Source: an uncultured Adlercreutzia sp. (GTDB lineage: Bacteria > Actinomycetota > Coriobacteriia > Coriobacteriales > Eggerthellaceae). From it: a stretch of DNA of 46,517 bases. The position numbers and the translations under genes were made by a program. The stretch is from assembly GCA_902478715.1 (NCBI GenBank), contig CABSMC010000011.1, positions 1 to 46,517 on the forward strand, given 5' to 3'. Below are positions 1 to 8,023 of this stretch, piece after piece; positions within the stretch are counted from its first letter, which is position 1, and the number at the start of each line of letters is the position of its first letter. The notes beneath the pieces are model-generated. The model was not told the origin of the DNA. It made no database searches and saw nothing but the letters and a program-made list of their open reading frames with translations.

Positions 1-50
1 CGCTGATCTAATTCCTGGCTTGCCCGTTAGCTCTGAATACGCGCTACTAG

Positions 51-78
51 TAAAAGAGCCGGCATGATGCCGGCTCTC
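51..78 (-). terminator. Intrinsic terminator of tRNA-Pro
   Basis: Read on the minus strand, a perfect 10-bp stem (AGAGCCGGCA paired with TGCCGGCTCT, three-base loop) is followed by TTTTA. It starts 9 bases after the CCA end of the tRNA gene, so it should end the tRNA transcript. Confidence 0.85.
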
Positions 79-85
79 TAAGTTC

Positions 86-162
<77 letters not shown>

Positions 163-198
163 TTGTTGCTTTCGAGCTTCCGCTCAAGCAGCTTTGCC

Positions 199-227
199 AT
201 GATAACCCGACCGGTGCATCATTGCAA
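199..227 (-). promoter_or_regulatory. Promoter of tRNA-Pro
   Basis: On the minus strand a -35 element TTGCAA (227-222) and a -10 element TATCAT (204-199) are separated by exactly 17 bases. The -10 box lies about 37 bases upstream of the mature 5' end of the tRNA, a normal distance for a short 5' leader removed by RNase P. Confidence 0.7.
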
Positions 228-441
228 GAGATTTTTTTCCGAACGGTCTTTGGCTGATTGGAAGAGCCCTGAGGCCTGAGGTTCCCCAGTTTTCCCGTCC
301 CTTGACTACCTTTCGCAATTATATCGGAGGTCAATAATGCAATAGAAATACTCGATGATTGCAGCGCGTTCGAAATGGTAGGCTATTTGCAAACCAGTTT
401 AGATGCCGTCGTTTGAGTTACGGCGCAACGAGGAGGCACCC

Positions 442-987
442 ATGGAAGTTATCGTCGCACCGGAGCCGATGGACTACGAGATTCGCGGGATGTACCGGTT
501 CGCCACGCTGCGGGAGGGCGCCGGACTCGCCGAGGCCGTGCGCGACCAGTGGCCCGAGAACCCGCGGCTGCTCATGATCGCCGCAGAGCCGGAGAACGAC
601 ACGTACACCGAGAACCTCGCCATGGATCTGGCCACGGCGCTGGTGAAGGCTGATCTTCCGGTGGGGGAGCTGCGCGTGCTCCAGCGCGAGACGGCCGACG
701 TCGCGGCCCAGCTCGTCGCCGGTGCCGATGTCATCGTGCTGGCTGACGGCGAGGGGGAGGACGCCGATGCGCAGCGTGAGGCCTTCTTTGGCGAGTTGGA
801 CATGTCGACCTTGCTTGAGGGCGTCAAGGAGGGCGCTCTCGTTATCGCGCTTTCCGAGGCGGCGCGACGCCATCCGATAGCCCTGCTGCTGGGTGATCTC
901 GGATCGGCGTGGCTTTTCGTTGCCTCGGCTCACGGTCGCCCAGAGGCGCGTTCCGTGAAAAATCCAGGCACTTTCCATCGTCCGTGA
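442..987 (+). CDS. Degenerate peptidase S51 / class I glutamine amidotransferase-like protein
   Basis: Predicted 181-residue protein. The start at 442 is chosen because GAGGAGG-like bases (431-436) lie just upstream; an ATG at 403 has no such site. Residues about 40-110 follow the fold seen in dipeptidase E/cyanophycinase-like proteins: a strand RLLMIAA, a helix, then GADVIVLADGE where family members have a VIVLxGG turn. The nucleophile elbow of active members (GxSAGx) aligns with ALSEAA, so the serine remains but the surrounding glycines are gone. The C-terminal part with the catalytic histidine is absent and is replaced by about 40 unrelated residues. It is shorter than the roughly 230 residues usual in the family. 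I read it as an inactive relative or a decayed gene; the family assignment is by motif memory only. It stands alone between tRNA-Pro and brnQ. Confidence 0.6.
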   Translation: MEVIVAPEPMDYEIRGMYRFATLREGAGLAEAVRDQWPENPRLLMIAAEPENDTYTENLAMDLATALVKADLPVGELRVLQRETADVAAQLVAGADVIVLADGEGEDADAQREAFFGELDMSTLLEGVKEGALVIALSEAARRHPIALLLGDLGSAWLFVASAHGRPEARSVKNPGTFHRP

Positions 988-1110
988 CGATTTCGTGCCG
1001 CTTCGGCATTGGGCGGGTAACTGCGCTGCCGATGCGTCATCATGACCCCTCCATTCATCGACAATAGATGCGAAAACGTCCGCGTCGACGACGAGAGAGG
1101 GGAGGTGCCC

Positions 1111-2388
1111 GTGAACAAAGACGCGCGGGTCGTCGGCTTGGCGCTGTTCGCCATGTTCTTCGGCGCCGGCAATCTCATCTTCCCGCCGTACCTCGGCATG
1201 GAGTCGGGCGAGCTGTGGCCGCTCGGCCTAGCGTGCTTCGTGTTCTTCGACGTGGTGGTCTCCTGCGTGGGCGTGTTCGCCATCAACAACGCGGGCGGCT
1301 CCATCCTCTCCATCCAAAACGCCCTGGGCAAGAAGGCCGGTCTGGCGCTGAACACCGCCGCCATCCTGTGCGTGGGCATGCTCATCGCTCCGCCGCGCTG
1401 CGCCGCCACTACCTTCGAGATGGCCATCGCGCCCTGGTTCGGCGATGCCATCGGGCTGCTCCCGTTCTCCATTGCGTTCTTCGCCGTGGTGCTTTTGCTG
1501 ACGCTTAAGCCGACGCGCATCATCGATGTGGTGGGCAAGGTGCTCACGCCGCTTTTGGTGGCCGGCATCGTGGTCATGGTCATCGCCGGCATCGTGAATC
1601 CGCTGGGCCCGGTGGGCGCCCCCGAGACGGACACCGTCGTTGCCGACGGGGTGCTCGCGGGCTACCAGACCATGGACATCCTCGCGGTCGTCGGGTTCTC
1701 CATCCTCGTGCAGGAGTCGGTGCGGGCCGCCGGCTACGGCGAGAAGCGCGACCAGATGCGCGTCACGGCCCGGGCGAGCCTCGTGGCCTGCGTGCTGCTC
1801 GCCGTCATCTACGGCGGCCTTACTTACTTGGGCGCCACGTCCGCCAGCGTCGTGCCGCACACGGTCAGCCAGGCCGAGCTCATCACCATGATCGTGTGGA
1901 AGCTCATGGGGGAGGCCGGCGTGGCGGTGCTGGGCATCGTCGTGGGGCTGGCCTGTCTCACCACGGCCATCGGGCTGTGCGGCGCTACGGCCGACTACGT
2001 CGAGCGCATCACCATGCGGCGGGTGAGCTACCGGACGGCCCTCATCGTCGTCGTCGTGGCGGCGCTGCTCATCTGCAATCTCGGTCTTACGAACATCATC
2101 GCCTTGGCGAGCCCGATTCTGTCCGTGGTCTGTCCGCCATTCATGACGACGGTGGTGCTTTTGCTGTTCCGCAAGCACCTGCGCGGCACCTGGGTGTTCA
2201 AGGGCGCGGCCTTGGGCGCGGTGGCGGCAAGCCTCGTGCTTACCGTGCACGACCTCACCGGCGCCTTCGCGTTCGTGGAGGCCGCTCCGCTGTACGCCTA
2301 CGGTTTCGCGTGGCTCTTGCCGTCGTTGGTCGGCGGCGCGGCCGGCGCCTTTCTGGGCCGACGGTTCGATTCGGCCGCGAGCGGATGA
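1111..2388 (+). CDS. brnQ: Branched-chain amino acid carrier protein BrnQ (LIVCS family)
   Basis: Predicted 425-residue integral membrane symporter for leucine, isoleucine and valine uptake coupled to Na+ or H+. The N-terminal stretch KDARVVGLALFAMFFGAGNL followed by IFPP is the hallmark of BrnQ, and about twelve hydrophobic segments follow. The GTG start at 1111 is preferred because AGGGGAGG (1098-1105) precedes it at a good distance; the frame is open further upstream to 1042 but those residues are not BrnQ-like. The gene is monocistronic: a hairpin follows at 2462. Branched-chain amino acid import fits the amino-acid-fermenting metabolism suggested by iorAB further on. Confidence 0.93.
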   Translation: MNKDARVVGLALFAMFFGAGNLIFPPYLGMESGELWPLGLACFVFFDVVVSCVGVFAINNAGGSILSIQNALGKKAGLALNTAAILCVGMLIAPPRCAATTFEMAIAPWFGDAIGLLPFSIAFFAVVLLLTLKPTRIIDVVGKVLTPLLVAGIVVMVIAGIVNPLGPVGAPETDTVVADGVLAGYQTMDILAVVGFSILVQESVRAAGYGEKRDQMRVTARASLVACVLLAVIYGGLTYLGATSASVVPHTVSQAELITMIVWKLMGEAGVAVLGIVVGLACLTTAIGLCGATADYVERITMRRVSYRTALIVVVVAALLICNLGLTNIIALASPILSVVCPPFMTTVVLLLFRKHLRGTWVFKGAALGAVAASLVLTVHDLTGAFAFVEAAPLYAYGFAWLLPSLVGGAAGAFLGRRFDSAASG

Positions 2389-2461
2389 GGTCTCGCGAAA
2401 ATTGATCAACCGCACAATTACGATGACCCTTTTACCGAGTATTGCTCATGAGTCGGGGGAT

Positions 2462-2488
2462 GGAGGCGCGATTACCTGCGCCTCCTTT
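2462..2488 (+). terminator. Probable terminator of brnQ
   Basis: An 8-bp GC-rich stem (GGAGGCGC with GCGCCTCC, eight-base loop) is followed by only three T residues. It lies 74 bases after the brnQ stop and before the hydrogenase promoter, so termination is likely but may be incomplete. Confidence 0.55.
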
Positions 2489-2536
2489 GCTATGGTAAGG
2501 AGCAGGATCCGACGGATCTCGCCTCGTCGCAGAAAA

Positions 2537-2565
2537 TTAAGAGGCTGCGGAGAGGCCGATATATT
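2537..2565 (+). promoter_or_regulatory. Probable promoter of the ech operon
   Basis: A -35 element TTAAGA (2537-2542) and a -10 element TATATT (2560-2565) are 17 bases apart in a short AT-richer patch. A strong ribosome binding site AGGAGG (2571-2576) precedes the ATG at 2584, which would give a very short 5' leader of about 12 bases. Confidence 0.5.
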
Positions 2566-2583
2566 AGGTTAGGAGGATCCTGA

Positions 2584-4518
2584 ATGGAGTTCAGTTTCGG
2601 ACTGATCGGCTTCCTCATCGTGTTCCCCCTCATTGTGGCCGCCGCGCTCTTATTCGTGCGGCAAGAGGGGCCGCGCCGTGTCATCGTCTGCGCGTCGGGC
2701 GTTGCCATCGCGCTGGCGTCGGTCGTGCTCGTGGTCATGAACCTGGGGGCGGGCTGCACGCTCTTCGCGTTCGAGAGCATGGCCATCGACTTTATCTGCA
2801 CGGGCATCTCCGTGGCCATCGCGGCGGTCATCGTGTGGTTCGCCGTGCGCTACAAGAACCTGTGGGCCGCCGTGCTCGCGGGCGTGCAGGTAGTCGGCAC
2901 GCTCATCCTGGAGTTCATGTTCTCCCACGGCATCGAGGTGCCCTACGGCCTGTACTTCGACTCGCTCTCGCTTCTGATGACCTTCATCATCGGCGTGGTG
3001 GGAAGCGGCATCTGCATCTACGCTTTGGGCTACATGGAGGATTTCCAGGCCCATGAGCCCGAGGGGGCGCCGGATCGCCGCCCGATGTTCTTCGCGCTGA
3101 TGTTCGTGTTCCTCTCCGCCATGTACGTCATCGTGTTCTCGAACAACATGGAGTGGATGTTCACCGGCTGGGAGGTCACGACGCTCTGCTCGTTCCTCCT
3201 CATCGGCTACACCCGCACCGAGGAGGCCATCGCCAACGCCTTCCGCCAGATCATCATGAACCTGGCCGGCGGCCTCGGGTTCCTCGTGGCGCTGTGGTGC
3301 TGCGCCCTCACCGTGGGCACGTTCTCGTTCTACGAGTTCCTCGTCATCGGCCAGAACAACCCGGCCCTGACCGGCCTGGCCGTCACGGCGCTCGCCTTCG
3401 CGGGCATCACCAAGGCGGCGCAGATGCCGTTCCAGACCTGGCTTCTGGGCGCCATGGTGGCCCCCACTCCCACTTCGGCGCTTCTGCACTCCTCCACCAT
3501 GGTGAAGGCCGGCGTCTTTCTGCTGGTGAAATTGGCGCCCGTGTTCCATGTGTCGCCGGCGCCGGCGGTCATGGTCATGCTGGTGGGCGGCATCACCTTC
3601 GCGCTGTGCTCGTTCATGGCCATCTCGCAGTCCAACGCCAAGCGCGTGCTGGCCTATTCCACCATCGCCAACCTGGGCCTCATCACGGCCTGCGCCGGCG
3701 TGGGCACCGCCGAGGCGGTATGGGCCGCGTGCTTCCTCATCCTGTTCCATGCCATCGCGAAGTCGCTTCTGTTCCTGTGCGTCGGCACCGCCGAGCACCA
3801 TATCGGCAGCCGCGACATCGAGTCCATGGACCTTCTGTTCGACCGCATGCCGCGCCTGGCCCGCTTCATGATGCTCGGCATCATGTGCATGTTCATCGCG
3901 CCCTTCGGCATGCTGCTCGCCAAGTGGGCCACGCTCGTGTCCTTCGTGGACACCCGCCAGGTCGCCCTCATCATCATCCTGGCCTTCGGCAGCGCCGCCA
4001 CGTTCATGTTCTGGGCCAAATGGCTCGGCAAGCTTTCCGGCATCGCCGGCGAGCCGGAGAACGTGGAGGTCACGGTGAAGCCGACGGAATGGGCGGCGCT
4101 TCTGCTCATGGCCTGCCTGCTCGTGCTGGCCTGCGTGTTCCTGCCGCTCATCTCCTCGACGCTCGTCGAGCCCTACGTGGCCAGCGTCTACGGCATGCTC
4201 GGCCAGGACATCGCCACGGACAACCTGTGGCTCGCCTCCATCTGCACCGTTATCGTGGTGGCCGTGCTGTTCGCCGGCCTCGGATCGAAGCAGAAGTCGC
4301 GTCGGGCGAACGTCTATCTGGCCGGCATCAGCCGCGACAACGACTCCCGCGCCTTCCAGAACTCGCTGTCGGGCACCACTGAGGCCACGACGCGCAACTG
4401 GTACATGGAATCCGTGTTCGGCGAGGCCCGTATCGCCCCGGTCGGCGTGGCGTTCAACACGCTCATCATGGCCGCCGCGTTCGTGATCGCCATCGTCGCG
4501 GGCCCGATGGGCTTTTAG
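2584..4518 (+). CDS. echA: Ech-type hydrogenase proton-pumping subunit A (NuoL/HyfB-like)
   Basis: Predicted 644-residue antiporter-like membrane subunit with roughly 14-16 hydrophobic segments. The central region, with MEWMFTGWEVTTLCSFLLIG and the helix carrying the FAGITKAAQMPFQTWL stretch, is the proton-conducting transporter domain shared by NuoL/M, MrpA/D and hydrogenase-4 subunits, including the conserved membrane glutamate of the GWE motif and the lysine of ITKAAQ. It would form the ion-translocating arm of the membrane-bound hydrogenase. Its length matches EchA of known Ech complexes, and it is first in an operon with the order A-B-C-D-E-F. The start follows AGGAGG at 2571. NuoL of complex I is excluded because the downstream large subunit keeps nickel ligands. 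Confidence 0.9.
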   Translation: MEFSFGLIGFLIVFPLIVAAALLFVRQEGPRRVIVCASGVAIALASVVLVVMNLGAGCTLFAFESMAIDFICTGISVAIAAVIVWFAVRYKNLWAAVLAGVQVVGTLILEFMFSHGIEVPYGLYFDSLSLLMTFIIGVVGSGICIYALGYMEDFQAHEPEGAPDRRPMFFALMFVFLSAMYVIVFSNNMEWMFTGWEVTTLCSFLLIGYTRTEEAIANAFRQIIMNLAGGLGFLVALWCCALTVGTFSFYEFLVIGQNNPALTGLAVTALAFAGITKAAQMPFQTWLLGAMVAPTPTSALLHSSTMVKAGVFLLVKLAPVFHVSPAPAVMVMLVGGITFALCSFMAISQSNAKRVLAYSTIANLGLITACAGVGTAEAVWAACFLILFHAIAKSLLFLCVGTAEHHIGSRDIESMDLLFDRMPRLARFMMLGIMCMFIAPFGMLLAKWATLVSFVDTRQVALIIILAFGSAATFMFWAKWLGKLSGIAGEPENVEVTVKPTEWAALLLMACLLVLACVFLPLISSTLVEPYVASVYGMLGQDIATDNLWLASICTVIVVAVLFAGLGSKQKSRRANVYLAGISRDNDSRAFQNSLSGTTEATTRNWYMESVFGEARIAPVGVAFNTLIMAAAFVIAIVAGPMGF

Positions 4519-4533
4519 GAAGGGCGTGATCTC

Positions 4534-5403
4534 ATGACTTTGCTTACGACACTCATCGGCACCCTCCTGTTCGCCGTGGCGGGCCCCGTCGTCGGGTGCC
4601 TCCTGGCCGGTTTGGACCGCATCATCTCGGCCCGCATGCAGGGCCGCGTGGGGCCGCCGCTTCTGCAGCCCTACTACGACGTGCGCAAGCTCTTCGAGAA
4701 GGAGCGCGTCTCCGTCAACTCCGTCGAGGGCGTCTACGTGGCCTGCGCCCTGCTGTTCGCGCTCATCGCCGGCGGCATCTTCTACTCCGGCGGCAACCTG
4801 CTTCTGTGCGTGTTCGTCATCACGCTGTCGAGCCTGTTCTTCATCATGGCCGCCTATTCCACGCGCAGCCCCTACGCCGAGATCGGCGCGGCCCGCGAGA
4901 CGCTGCAGGTGATGAGCTACGAGCCCATGGTGCTGCTCATGGCCGTGGCCTTCTTCCAGGCCTCGGGCTCCTTCGACGTGGCCGAGGTGCTCCAGCTCGA
5001 CCACCCGATCATCTGCACCATCTGGCTCGTGTTCTTGGGCGTGCTCTTCATCCTCACCATCAAGCTGCGCAAGTCGCCCTTCGACCTGTCCATGTCGCAT
5101 CACGCCCATCAGGAGATCGTGCGCGGCATGACCACCGAGATGAGCGGGCCGACGCTTGGCATGGTGGAGATCATGCACTGGTGCGAGAACGTGCTGTTCC
5201 TCGGCTGGATCGGCATGTTCTTCCTGTGGGCGAACCCCGTCTCCATTCTGGTCGCCATTCTCATCGTGCTTCTGGTGTACTTCCTGGAGATCTGGATCGA
5301 CAACAACTTCGCGCGCGTGAAGTGGCAGTTCATGTTCAAGTCGGCGTGGCTCGTGGCCCTTATCGCCGGCGGTGTGAACGTCGCGTTCCTCGCGTTTCTG
5401 TAA
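4534..5403 (+). CDS. echB: Ech-type hydrogenase membrane anchor subunit B (NuoH/HyfC-like)
   Basis: Predicted 289-residue membrane protein of about eight helices, homologous to NuoH of complex I and HyfC/HycD. The signature RMQGRVGPPLLQPYYDVRKL near residue 35 is the typical cytoplasmic loop of hydrogenase-type NuoH proteins, and the acidic loop around residues 105-130 (YAEIGAARETLQVMSYEP) corresponds to the part that faces the quinone cavity in complex I. It should hold the peripheral hydrogenase module to the membrane and pass conformational change to EchA. It begins 15 bases after echA with a GGAAGGG-type site and is part of the same transcript. Confidence 0.9.
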   Translation: MTLLTTLIGTLLFAVAGPVVGCLLAGLDRIISARMQGRVGPPLLQPYYDVRKLFEKERVSVNSVEGVYVACALLFALIAGGIFYSGGNLLLCVFVITLSSLFFIMAAYSTRSPYAEIGAARETLQVMSYEPMVLLMAVAFFQASGSFDVAEVLQLDHPIICTIWLVFLGVLFILTIKLRKSPFDLSMSHHAHQEIVRGMTTEMSGPTLGMVEIMHWCENVLFLGWIGMFFLWANPVSILVAILIVLLVYFLEIWIDNNFARVKWQFMFKSAWLVALIAGGVNVAFLAFL

Positions 5404-5415
5404 GGAGGTAGGCAC

Positions 5416-5859
5416 ATGGCATTCGCATCGAAATCGCCCTGGGTCATCCACTACGACGGCTCCAGCTGCAACGGCTGCGACATCGAGGTCCTGGCCACGC
5501 TGTGCCCCGGCTTCGACGGCGAGCGGTTCGGCGTGGTGAACACGGGCAATCCCAAGCACGCCGACATCTTCCTCGTCACCGGCAGCGTGAACGAGCAGAA
5601 CATCGGCGTCGTCCGCGAGATCTACGACCAGATGCTCGAGCCCAAGGTGGTCGTGGCCTGCGGCATCTGCGCCTGCACCGGCGGGGTCTTCCACGACTGC
5701 TACAACGTCATCGGCGGCGTGGACAAGGCCATCCCCGTCGACGTGTACGCCCCGGGCTGCGCCGTGCGCCCGGAGCAGATCATCGACGCCGTGGTGGCCG
5801 GCGTGGCGAAGCTCGACGAGAAATCGGCGGCCCTGGCCGCTGCCAAGAAGGGAGCGTGA
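5416..5859 (+). CDS. echC: Ech-type hydrogenase small subunit C (NuoB/HyfI-like)
   Basis: Predicted 147-residue soluble small subunit that carries the proximal [4Fe-4S] cluster passing electrons to the nickel site. All expected ligands are present: C18 and C21 in SSCNGCDIE, C85 in GICACTGG, and C115 in APGCAVRPEQ. The protein is short like EchC and HyfI and lacks the medial and distal cluster domain of uptake hydrogenase small subunits. AAGGAGG lies 8 bases before the start. Electron flow would be EchF to EchC to EchE. Confidence 0.93.
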   Translation: MAFASKSPWVIHYDGSSCNGCDIEVLATLCPGFDGERFGVVNTGNPKHADIFLVTGSVNEQNIGVVREIYDQMLEPKVVVACGICACTGGVFHDCYNVIGGVDKAIPVDVYAPGCAVRPEQIIDAVVAGVAKLDEKSAALAAAKKGA

Positions 5860-5862
5860 GAA

Positions 5863-6429
5863 ATGACGACCTTTGAGCAGACCTTCGAGGAGCTGCCGCT
5901 GGCCGGCGTGCACGACTTGGCGGCCGCGCGCCATGCCGAGGGCTGGCGCTACGTGCAGATCCTCGCGGTGAACACCGAGGAAGGAATCGACCTCGTCTAC
6001 TCCTACATGAAGGACGGGCGTCTCGCCAACTTCAACGTGAGCGGCGTGAAGCAGACGGACGTGGTGCCCTCCATCACCGATCTGTACCTCGAGGCCTTCG
6101 TCTGCGAGAACGAGATCCACGACCTGTTCGATGTGGCCATCAGCGACATCGCCATCGACTTCGGCGGCATGTTCTACCAGCTGGCGGAGAAGGCCCCCAT
6201 GACCGTGGTGAGCCCCGAGCAGCTGGCGGCGCGCGAGAAGGCGAAGAAGATCGCCGCGGCCAAGGCCGCCAAGGAGGCGAAGGCAGCCGCACCGGCCGAG
6301 GCGCCGACCGGCCCCACCGAGGAGGAAATCCAGGCCAAGATCGCCGGGCTCGACCCTGAGAAGGCCGCGAAAGTGCGCGCCGCTATGGAAGCCAAGGCCC
6401 GAAAGGCCGCAGAAGGGAAGGGAGAATAG
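5863..6429 (+). CDS. echD: Ech-type hydrogenase subunit D (NuoC-like)
   Basis: Predicted 188-residue protein. Residues about 10-115 form a NuoC/30-kDa-subunit-like domain, seen in the stretch ENEIHDLFDVAISDIAIDFG, which resembles the conserved NuoC signature. This subunit has no cofactor and packs against the large subunit. The last 70 residues are rich in Ala, Lys and Glu and look like a charged helical or coiled extension; this tail makes the protein longer than EchD of methanogens. It overlaps nothing but lies 3 bases from echC and 1 base from echE, so the three are surely cotranslated from one message. Confidence 0.85.
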   Translation: MTTFEQTFEELPLAGVHDLAAARHAEGWRYVQILAVNTEEGIDLVYSYMKDGRLANFNVSGVKQTDVVPSITDLYLEAFVCENEIHDLFDVAISDIAIDFGGMFYQLAEKAPMTVVSPEQLAAREKAKKIAAAKAAKEAKAAAPAEAPTGPTEEEIQAKIAGLDPEKAAKVRAAMEAKARKAAEGKGE

Positions 6430-6430
6430 C

Positions 6431-7519
6431 ATGAGTAAGGCGACCGTCATTCCCTTCGGGCCCCAGCACCCGGTGCTCCCGGAGCCTCTGCACCTCGATC
6501 TGGTGGTGCAGGACGAGACCGTCGTGGACGTGCTCCCGCAGATCGGGTTCGTGCACCGCGGCCTGGAGAAGCTCGTGGAAACCCGCGACTACAACCAGTT
6601 CATCTACATTGCCGAGCGCATCTGCGGCATCTGCGCCATGGGGCACTCCCTCGGCTACGCCGAGACCGTCGAGTCCCTTATGGGGGTGGAGGTGCCCAAG
6701 CGCGCCGAGTATCTGCGCGTCATCTGGCACGAGCTGTCTCGTATCCACTCGCACCTTTTGTGGCTGGGCCTTGCCGCTGACGCTTTCGGCTTCGAGTCGA
6801 TGTTCATGCACTGCTGGCGCCTGCGCGAGCGCGTGCTCGACCTGTTCGAGAAGACCACCGGGGGACGGGTCATCCTGTCCGTGGTGAAGGTGGGCGGTGT
6901 GGTGCGCGACATCGACGCGAGCCAGATGGCCGAGATCGTCTCGGTGCTCGACGGTATCAAGGACGAGTACACGCAGATCATGAACACGCTGCTTACGGAC
7001 ACCTCGGTGAAGAACCGCACGGTGGGCGTGGGACACATCACCACCGAGGACGCGGCGGCGCTTTCCATGGTGGGCCCCTTCGCCCGCGCCTCCAACCTGC
7101 CCTACGACGTGCGCTCCTTCGGGCGCGGCGCTTACGGAGATCTGGCGGACTTCGCGCCCATCACGGCCACCGAGGGCGATTGCTACGCCCGCGTGAAGGT
7201 GCGCTGCCTGGAGGTGCTGCAGTCCATCGAGATCATCAAGGAGCTCGGCGCGAAGATCCCCGCCGGCGACATCGAGGTGGCGGTGAAGGGCGCGCCGGCC
7301 GATGGAGCCCAGGCGTCCAACGTGCTGGAGCAGCCCCGTGGCGAGTGCTACTACTACGCGCGCGGCAACGGGTCGAAGAACCTGGAGCGCATGCGTATGC
7401 GCACGCCCACCTCGCAGAACCTCGCCGGCATGACCGTGGCCCTGAAAGGGTGCGACTTGGCCGACGTCAATATGATCATCCTGACCATCGACCCCTGCAT
7501 CAGCTGCACGGAAAGGTAG
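6431..7519 (+). CDS. echE: Ech-type [NiFe] hydrogenase large subunit E (NuoD/HycE-like)
   Basis: Predicted 362-residue catalytic subunit that reduces protons to H2 (or the reverse) at a [NiFe] centre. Both nickel-binding motifs are intact: RICGIC at residues 63-68 (C65, C68) and DPCISC at 354-359 (C356, C359). NuoD of complex I lacks these cysteines, so this is a real hydrogenase. The protein ends three residues after the last cysteine (TER, stop). It therefore has no C-terminal extension for an endopeptidase of the HycI type to remove, as is known for CooH and some group 4 enzymes. No maturation genes (hyp) are in the window. The start lies one base after the echD stop with GGGAAGGGAGAA upstream. 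Confidence 0.95.
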   Translation: MSKATVIPFGPQHPVLPEPLHLDLVVQDETVVDVLPQIGFVHRGLEKLVETRDYNQFIYIAERICGICAMGHSLGYAETVESLMGVEVPKRAEYLRVIWHELSRIHSHLLWLGLAADAFGFESMFMHCWRLRERVLDLFEKTTGGRVILSVVKVGGVVRDIDASQMAEIVSVLDGIKDEYTQIMNTLLTDTSVKNRTVGVGHITTEDAAALSMVGPFARASNLPYDVRSFGRGAYGDLADFAPITATEGDCYARVKVRCLEVLQSIEIIKELGAKIPAGDIEVAVKGAPADGAQASNVLEQPRGECYYYARGNGSKNLERMRMRTPTSQNLAGMTVALKGCDLADVNMIILTIDPCISCTER

Positions 7520-7525
7520 GCGAGC

Positions 7526-7891
7526 ATGGGAAGCTTCAAACTGGGCGGCATGACCTTCGGCTCTCTGTTCAAGAAGCCCGAGACCGTGCTGTACCCCTTC
7601 GAGCAGAAACCGGCCCCTGCGGGGCTCAAGGGCCATATCGAAAACGACGCGAGCGTGTGCATCCTGTGCGGCATCTGCGCCAAGAACTGCCCCGCCGACG
7701 CCATTGTGGTGGAGAAGAAGGAGCGCACCTGGTCCATCGATCCGTTCCGCTGCGTGCAGTGCGGCACCTGCGTGCGCGTCTGCCCCAAGCACTGCCTGAC
7801 CATGGATCCGGCCTACACGCCCATCGCCACCGCGAAATCCTGCCGCGTGGTGTCCGTTCCCGACCCGAAGGTGGCGGTGACGGAATCGTAA
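7526..7891 (+). CDS. echF: Ech-type hydrogenase ferredoxin-like subunit F (NuoI/HyfH-like)
   Basis: Predicted 121-residue protein with two [4Fe-4S] ferredoxin motifs: C45-x2-C48-x2-C51-x3-C55 and C76-x2-C79-x2-C82-x3-C86, each followed by a proline. This arrangement is that of NuoI, HyfH and EchF and forms the electron entry from soluble ferredoxin to EchC. It is the last gene of the six-gene operon. There is no flavin or NAD-binding gene nearby, which agrees with ferredoxin as the direct electron donor. Confidence 0.93.
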   Translation: MGSFKLGGMTFGSLFKKPETVLYPFEQKPAPAGLKGHIENDASVCILCGICAKNCPADAIVVEKKERTWSIDPFRCVQCGTCVRVCPKHCLTMDPAYTPIATAKSCRVVSVPDPKVAVTES

Positions 7892-7942
7892 GCTTAACTG
7901 GTCGTTAAGTTTCGTGGTGAGTCTGAGAAGGGCTTGCCGCTC

Positions 7943-7951
7943 TGCTAGAAT
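7943..7951 (+). promoter_or_regulatory. Possible extended -10 promoter upstream of the phosphatidyltransferase gene
   Basis: TG-C-TAGAAT forms an extended -10 element (TG at 7943-7944, TAGAAT at 7946-7951) but no good -35 is visible. A start site near 7958 would place the strong hairpin at 7973-8000 inside the leader, so transcription from here would have to read through it. Confidence 0.35.
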
Positions 7952-7972
7952 ATGCCGTTATCGGCACGTGCG

Positions 7973-8000
7973 CCGGACCCTCGACGAGGGTCCGGTTTTT
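7973..8000 (+). terminator. Terminator after echF (or attenuator of the next gene)
   Basis: A 10-bp perfect GC-rich stem (CCGGACCCTC... paired with ...GAGGGTCCGG) is followed by TTTTTG. It has the form of a strong intrinsic terminator and lies 82 bases after the echF stop and 24 bases before the next ATG. Because a promoter-like -10 lies upstream of it, an attenuator role cannot be excluded. Confidence 0.8.
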
Positions 8001-8023
8001 GTAAGGAAGGAGCTGGGCGCCTC

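Noticed and set aside
988..1110. Leader peptide attenuator before brnQ
   Set aside because: No run of Leu, Ile or Val codons and no hairpin with a T run could be found.
2650..6450. A very long open frame on the minus strand opposite the hydrogenase genes
   Set aside because: The translation is His/Arg/Gly-rich without domain motifs, and the opposite strand codes for well-recognised subunits. It is the usual artefact of high-GC codon bias; the same holds for the plus-strand frames at 19560-20816 and 40755-43994.
7893..7909. CTTAAC-TGGTC-GTTAAG hairpin after echF as a terminator
   Set aside because: Only six AT-rich pairs with three T residues after it; the strong hairpin at 7973-8000 is a far better terminator.
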